Origin: Shewanella sp. MTB7
GTDB taxonomy: Bacteria; Pseudomonadota; Gammaproteobacteria; Enterobacterales; Shewanellaceae
Reading direction: 5' to 3'
Length of the DNA: 64,000 bases
Assembly: GCF_027571385.1 (NCBI RefSeq)
Contig: NZ_CP085636.1
Location: forward strand, 2,666,001 to 2,730,000
Notes under the pieces: model-generated
Database searches by the model: none
The model's input: only the letters and a program-made list of their open reading frames with translations
Told to the model about the DNA's origin: nothing
In this document: in pieces, positions 47,429-55,712 of the stretch
Layout: every line of letters begins with the position of its first letter
Numbering within the stretch: position 1 is the stretch's first letter
Program-made: the position numbers and the translations under genes

Positions 47429-48002
47429 AATAAAGAATATCCTTATTCGCTTTAATAGAGCAGTTGTACTCATCCAAACTAGTAATATCACTGTTGAAAA
47501 TTCTGACTATTTGCGTTTCATGTTTGTTAATGTAAATAAAGCCAAGAAATTGAATTAACATCATCAACACTAAAAAAAAGATAGTTACTATTGATATTTT
47601 GTCATTTTTTGATAGGGTTGTTTTATACAATTCATTAGTATTAATTGATGGGATGGTGGTTAGGGGCATAGTATCTGTATCTGTTTGAAGAGGATGTAGT
47701 TCTCCGAATGAAATAGAGTAACCTTTACCTGGATGATTTATCAGAATGTTTTTATCTTTATCATCAAAAATTGATCTTAATTTATTGACTATTTGTGTTA
47801 AACTCTCAGGTGATGTTGCCCCACCCCATACAATTTGTATTATGATTTCTTTGTTGACAAGTCCTCCTTTATTTTTACAGAGCAATTGAATGAACTTTAG
47901 TTGTTTGTTTGTCAAAAGTTTTGAATTAGAATCTCCATCTTTATAAAAGATACCAGTGTTCATATCAACAATATACAAACCAATTTTAATTAAATCTGCC
48001 AT
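47415..48002 (-). CDS. ToxR/TcpP-like transmembrane winged-helix regulator
   Basis: A 195-residue protein with an N-terminal OmpR-type winged helix (about 25-100: LLTNKQLKFIQLLCKNKGGLVNK, IVWGG, ESLTQIVNKLRSIFDD, INHPGKGYSISF), a linker, one membrane helix (SIVTIFFLVLMMLIQFLGFIYI, about 137-158) and a short periplasmic tail. The tail ends with YNCSIKANKDILYCDKI: cysteines 181 and 192, 11 apart and close to the end, as I recall in TcpP (C207, C218; ending QCSVNYEQKTLECTKN). It would activate the pilus operon from the membrane. Faces away from the operon. Length compares with 221 for TcpP. Confidence 0.78.
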   Translation of the reverse strand: MADLIKIGLYIVDMNTGIFYKDGDSNSKLLTNKQLKFIQLLCKNKGGLVNKEIIIQIVWGGATSPESLTQIVNKLRSIFDDKDKNILINHPGKGYSISFGELHPLQTDTDTMPLTTIPSINTNELYKTTLSKNDKISIVTIFFLVLMMLIQFLGFIYINKHETQIVRIFNSDITSLDEYNCSIKANKDILYCDKI

Positions 48003-48681
48003 TTTTACCTACATATATTCAAGTTTAAAAGACTTTTTGTTACTGTCATATGACATTATTTAAGAGTTCATATGGTGATGCTGGCCTTATTGATGCGTGG
48101 TTGCACTAAAGTTAATGAGTGGTGCATGGTAAGTAAATTGGTTGACCTTTCTATTCTCAATGGATAATGGTTAATGGTATGTTGGATTTTTAACTTGTTT
48201 CTCGCCTAGGACAACAAGTTTGTAATGACAATATTATTCCTTAAGTTGAGGCTGTTTAACAAGTTATATAATAATTAATAACTAGTTTTCTGCTGTAAAT
48301 ATAATCATTTTAGTTGATTTATGCTTTTTAGATTTTACTAATGTTAAGTTAGAAAACGGTTATTAACGATAAAGTTTTATCTAATGAACATTAACGGGTT
48401 GAGAAGAGCAACTTTGTAGTAGTTTTCATTATCATTACGTAAATGATGACTTTATTTAACGCTAGGAATGCATTGTTATTAATTATGACAATCTGCTGAT
48501 TGTTAAGGTAGAGTTGTTATAATTGTAAATAGCAAACAATTTAGTTGCTATTTACAATTAATGTAGTAGAGGTAAGTCTCAGAACTGTGAAGTTTTTTAA
48601 CGAGGAGTATGAAGTATTGTTGCAATATTCAAGGGTGATTTTACCTAGCACTAAATCACGCTAACACATTGAAATAATAAA
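48003..48681. other. Gap between TcpP-like and MCP genes
   Basis: About 680 AT-rich bases without a gene. It contains the 16-base-pair inverted repeat at 48520-48560 and presumably the regulator promoter near 48010-48100. Confidence 0.4.
48520..48560. repeat. Perfect 16-base-pair inverted repeat
   Basis: TAATTGTAAATAGCAA at 48520-48535 is the exact reverse complement of TTGCTATTTACAATTA at 48545-48560, around a 9-base spacer. No T-run follows on either strand, so it is not a standard terminator. Possibly an operator, or a remnant of a small mobile element. Confidence 0.8.
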
Positions 48682-48763
48682 TTAATATTTGAATTTAGAC
48701 ACGTCCTCTTTCATATTTTCGATTAAATTTGCTAATTCAAGTGTTGTTATGTTGCTTTGTTCA

Positions 48764-50347
48764 TCACCGTTTTGAAATATCATTAATTCTATCAATATCA
48801 ATATCAATATCAATATTAATATTAATATTGATATCTATCTCCTGAGTTACTGCTGTTTGTTCCTCAGCAGCAGTTGCGATTTGGATATTCATTGAGTTAA
48901 TGAGTTCAACATTTTCATTGATCTTATCTAAAGCTATCCCTGCTTGTTTTGCCATTACAGCTGTTTTCTTGGCTAGATTAGAACTAGATCCTATATTCGC
49001 CATTGAATTATTGCTAAATATATGTAGTTCGGTGATCATGACTTTAATTATTTCGGTCGATTCATGTGTTCGATTAACCAATGAACGCACTTCATCGGCG
49101 ACGACAGAGAATCCTCGACCAGTATTTCCAGCCCTTGCAGCCTCTATTGCGACATTGAGTGCAAGCTGGTTTGTCCGCGCTGAAATACTTCCAATGACTT
49201 CTAAAACTGAGCCTATCTTATCGATTTGTGTTGAAAGTGCTGTAATGAGCTCACTAGTTTCTACCATTCCTTTGTTTAACTCACTGATCATTGAAATAGT
49301 ATCTTGAACTACAACTTTCCCTTTGGTTGCCGATTTTCCCGCCATAATGGAGGATTCAGCCGCCAATATGGCACTGTTAGCCACCTCTTGTACCGTGCAG
49401 GTGAATTCATGCATTGCTGTAGCGACTAACTGAATTTGGTCTTGTTGGTTAATGACGTTTTGTTTGGTTTGCGAGGTCACCACCGAGCTTTCTTCAGCTG
49501 TAGTTCCTAAGCGTATTGAATTATCATTAATGTTCTTTATTATATGTTGGAAGGCATCAACAACTTGATTTATGTTACTGGATATTTCGGTAAACTCATC
49601 ATCACCAATTAACAATACTCTTTGAGTTAAATCCCCCTTTGTAACATTACAGGTTGTGTTTCTAATTTGTGTTAAAGAAATGTTGATGCGATTCATTATC
49701 AGTCCTGACAAACCGCATATCATTACTACACCTACGATAATACAAATAATGATAATATAGATGCTGCTCAGAATATGTTGTCCTGTGTTATTATACACTC
49801 CTTTCGAGTTGCTAAGTATTTGTAAGGAAAGTGATTTTGCTGTTTGCGTTATGTTTTTAACTTTTGGCTTGATGTACTTAATCAATAGCTCATTAGCAGC
49901 ATAATAATTTCCTTTTTGAACTTGGTTAACAGCAACTTCAAAACCTTGCTTCTTTAATTCATTAAACTCATTAGTGAACTCCTCTATCATCTCTACTTGT
50001 TCAAGATTAAGGTCTGATGAAGCCAAATTTTTAACCAGAATGTTGATTTGGTCCAATGATTGTAATACAGAGTTTAAGTGACTGGATGTAGGATGGTCGT
50101 GTAAAGAGGAAAACTCGCTATCAGGAGCATGTTGAAATGAGAGTAATAATGAGGTTCTTGCTACTCCAATGAATTCTAGGATAGAACTAGAATTGTTATT
50201 GTTCTTCATATTGACAACGTATAATTTTTCCACACTATTTGCAGACTTGTTCATGCTGTATATAGAGGTGCCACCAATAGTTAGTAATGAAAAAATGGAG
50301 AAGAACATCATTATTTTAAGCTTAAATTTAATACTGCTTATACGCAT
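48764..50347 (-). CDS. Methyl-accepting chemotaxis protein with repeat-expanded, frameshifted C-terminus
   Basis: A 527-residue chemoreceptor: TM1 (about 10-30), a periplasmic helical domain (about 35-185), TM2 (IYIIIICIIVGVVMICGLSGLIM), HAMP, and the signalling tip LALNVAIEAARAGNTGRGFSVVADEVRSL (about 390-418). After TAAEEQTAVTQEI come alternating Ile/Asn and Ile/Asp residues from a hexanucleotide repeat, and the frame ends with INDISKR. A one-base shift at about 48767-48780 would instead continue FQNGDEQSNITTLELANL to ENMKEDVSKFKY (stop at 48682), the normal MCP tail. Methylation and signalling could be altered. In V. cholerae the pilus island also carries MCP genes (tcpI, acfB). Confidence 0.82.
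   Translation of the reverse strand: MRISSIKFKLKIMMFFSIFSLLTIGGTSIYSMNKSANSVEKLYVVNMKNNNNSSSILEFIGVARTSLLLSFQHAPDSEFSSLHDHPTSSHLNSVLQSLDQINILVKNLASSDLNLEQVEMIEEFTNEFNELKKQGFEVAVNQVQKGNYYAANELLIKYIKPKVKNITQTAKSLSLQILSNSKGVYNNTGQHILSSIYIIIICIIVGVVMICGLSGLIMNRINISLTQIRNTTCNVTKGDLTQRVLLIGDDEFTEISSNINQVVDAFQHIIKNINDNSIRLGTTAEESSVVTSQTKQNVINQQDQIQLVATAMHEFTCTVQEVANSAILAAESSIMAGKSATKGKVVVQDTISMISELNKGMVETSELITALSTQIDKIGSVLEVIGSISARTNQLALNVAIEAARAGNTGRGFSVVADEVRSLVNRTHESTEIIKVMITELHIFSNNSMANIGSSSNLAKKTAVMAKQAGIALDKINENVELINSMNIQIATAAEEQTAVTQEIDINININIDIDIDIDRINDISKR
48791..48838. repeat. Hexanucleotide microsatellite inside the MCP gene
   Basis: Eight hexamers in a row: four ATCAAT, two ATTAAT, one ATTGAT and one ATCTAT (plus strand). 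Gain or loss of units keeps the frame but changes the number of Ile-Asn/Asp pairs. The flanking coding sequence is normal MCP. Confidence 0.85.
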
Positions 50348-51274
50348 GTAACTTCCTAATGTGGGAAATGAACGATGTTAAAAGTACATGTTGATTATAT
50401 TATTTGTAATTGTTTAATGTATCCCAGGCTACGTAATTTACGCAGTTATTAACGGGTTAGTAACCTTCTAAGGAGTGGTTGTGACTATGTAGTTGGGGTA
50501 TAATTGTTTTTTGTTTTATATCAATCAATTATGGTGAAATCTCTTTTTTGTTACTAGGAAGTACTGGCATCGTTTTATTAATTTTACTTAAATTTTGAAG
50601 TGGGGTACTAATTTAGTACTTGCTGATATGCAGTGGTTTTACTTTTCCGCTAGTTACTCTGTTTTTACATTACTATTTATAAGTAACTTTATCATATCAA
50701 TCAATTTCATTAGGTATGTATAGAGGCAACATTATAATTAGATTATTCTGGTGCAATCGAACTGGTATAGGGTTGTTTCTAATGTTTTCTAAAGTAACTG
50801 GTTCCATAAATAGTGACATTCAGAGTGCCTCAATTGGCAGACATTTAAGGCGGTTAATCACCGTTTACTAATGAACGTAGTTAAGGTATTCCGTAAACGG
50901 AGTATAGGGAGTTGGGTTGATGGTGTTGATTAAAACGGATGTTCTTATTTTATATTCATGAATAAAATGTAACGCCTATTTGATATGGATGATGATCTTT
51001 ATCTGGTTATTTTCATTACTTGTCATTAAAGTTAGCTGTTGACTAGGTATCGCAGTGAAATTAGTAGGTATCAGCTTGTTGTTTGGCGTGGGTTTAATTA
51101 CTCAAATCCCCAAAACGGCATCAAGTCACCTGTACTGCTTTGTTTATAAACTCGTCGGTCGAAAAAGAATAAATGAAATATTGAGTTAATAGGTTTAAAC
51201 TTGATTGTTTTTTGCACTATACTGCGAATGCAGGATACTGCAATTAACCAACATTTTAAACTAAAGAGCACAGT
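50348..51274. other. Long AT-rich gap before the cold-shock gene
   Basis: About 930 bases without an ORF worth naming. It contains the MCP promoter region, and the long 5' leader of the cold-shock gene can be expected in the last 100-150 bases. I cannot point to one promoter. Island composition fades here. Confidence 0.35.
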
Positions 51275-51481
51275 ATGAGTAAAGGTACAGTTAAGTGGTT
51301 CAATTCAGATAAAGGTTATGGGTTTATTACACCTGATGATGGTGGAAAGGATCTATTTGTTCATCACTCAGAGATCAGAAGTGGCGGCGGTTATGCTTCG
51401 CTCAATGACGGTCAGTCAGTAGAGTTTGATGTCGGTGAGGGACAGAAGGGACCATGTGCAACAAATGTAATTCCAGGTTAG
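51275..51481 (+). CDS. Cold-shock domain protein, CspA family
   Basis: A 68-residue single-stranded nucleic-acid binding protein: RNP1 KGYGFI (about 14-19) and RNP2 LFVHH (27-31), with [10 protein letters not shown] at the start. It destabilises RNA secondary structure in the cytoplasm, typically after cold shock. A small GC-neutral gene in AT-rich surroundings; monocistronic with its own terminator. Confidence 0.95.
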   Translation: MSKGTVKWFNSDKGYGFITPDDGGKDLFVHHSEIRSGGGYASLNDGQSVEFDVGEGQKGPCATNVIPG

Positions 51482-51536
51482 TCTTGCTGAATGAGATAAA
51501 TCGTTATGCAGGGTTAAAATTGTGGAAATAAACCTT

Positions 51537-51570
51537 AAGCCAGTGACAGCTTTGCTTCACTGGCTTTGTT
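51537..51570 (+). terminator. Terminator after the cold-shock gene
   Basis: A perfect 10-base-pair stem AAGCCAGTGA/TCACTGGCTT (51537-51546 and 51557-51566) is followed by a T-rich tract. Confidence 0.85.
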
Positions 51571-51610
51571 TTGTCTGGCCTTTCACTATCTATCCCTTCG
51601 GAGACCTAAA

Positions 51611-52243
51611 TTAGCTTTTTAGTTTATATTGTCGACGAACTTCATCGACCAATCGATGTCTTGAGCTTTTAATCCGTTCGTGAGGTGCAAACATCGCACT
51701 AGATTCATCTAATAAATTAACGGCTTTGGTTAATTTCGTTAGATCTATTTCTGCTTCATCAAGTGCTAACATTTCATTAATCTGTAATATGGCAACCTCC
51801 TTGGCGGCAATATCTTCAGGAAGTCCTGAATGAGTGCATAAGCCATAAATACCTTCAAGAAAGCTCTTCCATTCCTGTTTAATATGTAAGTCTAATCCAG
51901 AGTTAACCGTATTATCATCTGAGTAATACCCTGCATGTTTTAACCATGCTATCGCCTTGATGTATCGTTGAGCAAAAATACCAAAAACAGTATGAAGATC
52001 CTCAGTCGTCTTAAGAATACCAAGCCATGATAAATAGCCTTTTGCGTAATATTCGATTTCACTTTGATCGTTAAACTCTCCAAAAAATGAGTGGTTGGTA
52101 TAATTTAATTTGAGCTTATAGGAACACTTTGGCATCACATTCTGTTGTTGAAAATTAAGCAGTTCTTCTTCTGTGACCTTTGCTAAATCTAGCAGCTCTT
52201 GTTTTGTGAAATAGTTATTATTCAAATAGTTAATAAGATTCAT
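51611..52243 (-). CDS. DUF6058-like protein of unknown function
   Basis: A 210-residue cytoplasmic protein with no signal peptide. The start MNLINYLNNNYFTKQELLDLAKVTEEELLNFQQQ looks like a small helical, MerR/excisionase-like N-terminus, followed by MPKCSYKL and HSFFGEF, which I associate with the DUF6058 family, sometimes linked to natural product clusters. The C-terminal part is helical. The family function is unknown. An in-frame ATG at 52255 is an alternative start. It is separated from the NIPSNAP gene by 65 bases and may share its message. Confidence 0.55.
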   Translation of the reverse strand: MNLINYLNNNYFTKQELLDLAKVTEEELLNFQQQNVMPKCSYKLKLNYTNHSFFGEFNDQSEIEYYAKGYLSWLGILKTTEDLHTVFGIFAQRYIKAIAWLKHAGYYSDDNTVNSGLDLHIKQEWKSFLEGIYGLCTHSGLPEDIAAKEVAILQINEMLALDEAEIDLTKLTKAVNLLDESSAMFAPHERIKSSRHRLVDEVRRQYKLKS

Positions 52244-52308
52244 TGTGACTAACATTCCTAATGAAAACAGACGAAGATAAGGTTGACAAAAATGGGGAGT
52301 CTTTAATG

Positions 52309-52677
52309 TTATTTTGGAGCTTGAGAACGGTTTACCATTCCGTAATCACGTAGAAGCCCAGTAACACGTATTCTGTAATCATCGAATAAGTCTGTTCGCC
52401 CTTTTGCTTGGGCTTGTCGATGTAACATCTGCTCTCTCCAAGCTTGTACAGCATGCTCATCTTCTTTTAATCTTGCTCGGTACTGTTCATAGTCAGCTAA
52501 GCTATTGAAACTAATCAAGCCAAAAGCTTTATCGTTGGTTCCTTCGTGCGGCAGAAAATAGCCAATTAAGTTCCCACCACAAGATGGGATAATCTCTGCC
52601 CATTTTTCAGCGTACTGATTAAACATGTTGAGTTTCGAGGGATCGATTTTGTATTCAATAAAGCAGGTGATTTTCAC
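52309..52677 (-). CDS. NIPSNAP-family protein
   Basis: A 122-residue dimeric alpha-beta barrel protein: start [26 protein letters not shown], then [37 protein letters not shown]. The N-terminal strand and the pattern of a Tyr-rich middle are typical of the NIPSNAP/ABM-like fold. Reaction not known. A GTG start at 52677 has GGAGA eight bases upstream. It is divergent from the broken ArsR-type regulator, which may have controlled it. Confidence 0.8.
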   Translation of the reverse strand: MKITCFIEYKIDPSKLNMFNQYAEKWAEIIPSCGGNLIGYFLPHEGTNDKAFGLISFNSLADYEQYRARLKEDEHAVQAWREQMLHRQAQAKGRTDLFDDYRIRVTGLLRDYGMVNRSQAPK

Positions 52678-52764
52678 AGATTTGTCTCCATTATTTTTTC
52701 AGACAGTTTAGCCTCTGAAAAATGCTATGCTTCGATGAGCATCGAACTATAGAGACGGTATAAA

Positions 52765-53468
52765 GTGGAACCAAATATATCATTCATCGAAAGTCTGATC
52801 GGCGATTCAGCTCGTTCGTGTATGCTAATGGCTCTGTTGGGCGGAAAAGCACTGACCGCCACAGAGTTGGCTGTAGAAGCCGACATTACTTCTCAAACTG
52901 CCAGCAGTCACCTGAGTAAGTTGGTTGATGGGCAGTTTTAGTTGTTAGAAAACAAGGGCGGCATAAGTATTTTCAACTGCAAGGCTTGGCAGTCGCCGAA
53001 CTGCTAGAGAAGCTGTTAAACATCACATCGAATATTGAATCACCGGTGAGAAAAACCGGTCCTGACGATCAAGGACTTAGAAAAGCAAGAGTCTGTTATG
53101 ACCATCTAGCTGGCGAGTTCGGTGTCGCCCTTTATGACGCATTAGCTAAAGGTGGGTACATCATTGATAAGGCCAGTGAAACCATGTTGACGGAAAAAGG
53201 ACTGATATTTTTCAAAGAGTCCGGTGTGAATGTTGATGACTTCTCGAAACATAAACGTCCAATATGTAAGTCCTGTTTAGATTGGAGTGAACGGCGAAAC
53301 CATCTCGCCGGTTTGATAGGGCAATGGATATTAATGGATATTTTTAATCGTGGATGGGCAACGAAAAACTTAGACTCAAGAGCGATTCTGTTTACTAGAA
53401 GCGGTGAAAAGTCATGTTGTAAAAAATACGGTATCTCGGGTTTGTCTCAATCAATAAAAAGTGCTTAG
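52765..53468 (+). pseudogene. ArsR-family winged-helix regulator, broken by a one-base deletion
   Basis: From GTG 52765 the frame encodes VEPNISFIESLIGDSARSCM and ALTATELAVEADITSQTASSHLSKLVDGQF, an ArsR-type helix-turn-helix, then stops at TAG 52938-52940. Adding one T to the T4 run at 52935-52938 gives QFLVVRKQGRHKYFQLQGLAVAELLEK, which continues in the open frame to 53468. The repaired protein has about 234 residues with a long C-terminal domain (cysteines in PICKSCLDW and SCCKKY). Because the break falls in a homopolymer, either a real mutation or a sequencing slip is possible. Downstream of 52986 the second part could be read from an internal start, but it would lack the DNA-binding domain. 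Confidence 0.85.
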
Positions 53469-53508
53469 CATTTGAGTCATTAAGTTGAGTGTACTATGGT
53501 CGTGACGA

Positions 53509-54093
53509 TCAGCGTTTGGCTAGCCACCAAGTAAGCAAATGTAAAAAAGCAAACGTGCCATGTCCATAAAAATACAACTCAATTGCGCCGACGCACGTTT
53601 TATGGATTGCCAATAAGTCAGGTGAAATGGACAGTCCCAGAGATATCGAGCTATACCACAATAGGCCAGTAAACACGGCTAACAATAGTGCCAGTAAACC
53701 TAAGCCTTCAATGGTCGCTGCCAAGCCTCCGGGTGTAGGATCAGGTAACCGTCTTGACAATAAGGTGTGGAGATCGCTTTTTAATCCATGCAGATTTCCG
53801 CTAAGCCAAGGATACAGATCGGCAACTTTTCGCCTGTTGAGTAGGGTTGAAAAGAAAATTATTGTCAGTATGAATAGGCCCAAACCACCATAAATGTGCA
53901 ATTTATCTATTACGGTGATTTTACCAAAAGGTGTATCGCCTTGAATGTGCATGCCAAAAGATAACAGGAGTTGCCATAATACCCAGAAGAGAATAAGTGC
54001 GTGAAGCCATTTTTCAGTTTTAGGCAAGTGAGCAAATAGAAAAGAGATACCCTTTCGTGCTTTTTTGATGACTTGTTGACGTTCCTGATACAT
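53509..54093 (-). CDS. Cytochrome b561-like inner-membrane protein
   Basis: A 194-residue protein with four or five helices, resembling the Ni/Fe-hydrogenase type b cytochrome family. Putative heme ligands are His in EKWLHALILFWVLW, DKLHIYGGLGLF, LLAIHKTCVG and AFLHLLTWWL. It would pass electrons between quinone and a periplasmic partner, unknown here. I start at ATG 54093, since GGAG lies six bases upstream; a start at 54105 puts this site inside the gene. Convergent with the broken regulator. Confidence 0.7.
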   Translation of the reverse strand: MYQERQQVIKKARKGISFLFAHLPKTEKWLHALILFWVLWQLLLSFGMHIQGDTPFGKITVIDKLHIYGGLGLFILTIIFFSTLLNRRKVADLYPWLSGNLHGLKSDLHTLLSRRLPDPTPGGLAATIEGLGLLALLLAVFTGLLWYSSISLGLSISPDLLAIHKTCVGAIELYFYGHGTFAFLHLLTWWLAKR

Positions 54094-54674
54094 CAAGTTC
54101 TCCATTTAATGGTTTGATTTAAATTAATATTATTTCATATGTATCAATATTATTTCTATTTGTAAGTGTTGCTAAATTTTACACTGTGTTAAATGTAGTC
54201 ATGTTTTTAATATACATAAATTTACAGTGTAATATCACTTGGTAATAAAAAATGGTATATATGGTAATGCTGTTTTTAATTACTTTAAAAAGTATTGTTA
54301 ACTGTAACAATACAGCGTTTGAAATTTATGCATTAAAATAAGTCATAAGTTGTATTGGTCTTTTGATTTAACACAATAATATGAACATAAGTTAATGTGT
54401 TAAAGTAAAATATATTAAAACAGGTGGTTACAGAAAGTTCCGTGATCCAGATCACGGGAGATAAAAGGCATTACCTTATACTATGTTTCAGATTATCAAT
54501 AAGAATGAGTGTTCGTTATTATTGTCGAGAAGACAGGAATAATAAAAGTTGTGTTTAAATTAAGTGGTATAACTTAATGATACAATTAGAGTTATCATTC
54601 TATTGACTCAAATCTAGCTATATTTCTAGCTAGGCAAGACATTTATAATGTTGCGTTTATAATTAGGTGCTTAT
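54094..54674. other. Intergenic region upstream of the efflux operon
   Basis: About 580 very AT-rich bases between divergent genes, with an 18-base palindrome at 54440-54457. No gene is seen. It should hold the promoters for the cytochrome and the efflux pair. Confidence 0.4.
54440..54457 (+). promoter_or_regulatory. Palindrome with CRP/FNR-like spacing upstream of the efflux genes
   Basis: CCGTGATCCAGATCACGG has 8-base arms and two central bases. It contains GTGA-N6-TCAC, the CRP core, but with C and G instead of T and A at the outer positions. It lies about 220 bases before the membrane fusion gene. Operator function is inference. Confidence 0.4.
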
Positions 54675-55712
54675 ATGACTTCGACCGATGAACCAATCTC
54701 TGTAAATATAAAAAAACCTTCTAAATTCAAAAAGCTAATTATCATAATAGCATTAATTGTTGTTTTCGGAATGGCTGGGTATTTCTATATTCGTCACCAA
54801 GAACTTTATCCAACTACTGCTGACGCTTACGTCCATGCCAATGTGCTATACATCGCTCCACAAGTAAGTGGCAAGGTGTTGCAAGTTAATGTTACTGATT
54901 ATCAGCACGTTGCAGATGGGGACCTTATGGTGTCGATAGATCCTGCGCTATTTCAAATTGAGCTTGAGAAAGCTAAAGCTGCCTATGAAACTGCATCTCA
55001 GGAGAATAAAGCAACCGACGATGCCATTTTAGCGGCCAGTGCCAATGTTCGCGCTGCAGATGCAAAGCTTGTCGATGTGCAGAAAAACTATCAGCGACAG
55101 ATGGAACTCGTTAAGCAGAATGTAGTATCCAAGCAAGTCGGCGATGATGAGAAAGCTAAATTGGCCGATGCACAAACGGCCCTTGAAGCTGCTCGGGCAG
55201 ATATGTCACAACTTATTACAGAGCAAGGTGCTAAAGGGAATGAAGCCCCTAAAGTGAAACAAGCGGCTGCCGCACTGAGTCAAGCAACGTTGAATCTGTC
55301 ATACACCAATATATACGCCCCTCACGATGGCACATTGGGTCAAGTGAGTATTCGTCCTGGCAGTTTTGTCTCCCCAGGCCTTGCCATGATGCCATTGGTC
55401 GAAGACAACACGGCATGGATAGAGGCCAACTACAAAGAAAAAGATGTCGGTTCCTTGAAACCTGGTATGTCAGCAACTGTCGAATTGGATATGTATCCTG
55501 ATGTAACATTTTCAGCAAGTGTCGAATCACTTTCGCCTGCCAGCGGCTCCTCTTTCTCATTATTACCACCAGAAAATGCGACTGGAAACTGGGTGAAAGT
55601 TCCACAGCGTTTCCCTGTACGCATCAAGTTTATTGATCTTGATGGTAAACCTATGATGCGCGTTGGAGCCAGTGCGTCTGTTACTGTTGATACATTATCA
55701 GAGACTAAGTGA
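54675..55712 (+). CDS. Membrane fusion protein of an EmrAB-type efflux pump
   Basis: HlyD/EmrA-family periplasmic adaptor of 345 residues. A cytoplasmic stub (about 1-20) precedes one membrane helix (KLIIIIALIVVFGMAGYFYI), the lipoyl half PTTADAYVHANVLYIAPQVSGKVLQVNVTDYQHVADGDLM, a long coiled-coil hairpin (about 85-190), the second lipoyl half NIYAPHDGTLGQVSIRPGSFVSPGLAMM and a barrel domain. It bridges the MFS pump to an outer-membrane channel, not encoded here. Its stop overlaps the start of the pump gene (TGATG). Confidence 0.88.
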   Translation: MTSTDEPISVNIKKPSKFKKLIIIIALIVVFGMAGYFYIRHQELYPTTADAYVHANVLYIAPQVSGKVLQVNVTDYQHVADGDLMVSIDPALFQIELEKAKAAYETASQENKATDDAILAASANVRAADAKLVDVQKNYQRQMELVKQNVVSKQVGDDEKAKLADAQTALEAARADMSQLITEQGAKGNEAPKVKQAAAALSQATLNLSYTNIYAPHDGTLGQVSIRPGSFVSPGLAMMPLVEDNTAWIEANYKEKDVGSLKPGMSATVELDMYPDVTFSASVESLSPASGSSFSLLPPENATGNWVKVPQRFPVRIKFIDLDGKPMMRVGASASVTVDTLSETK

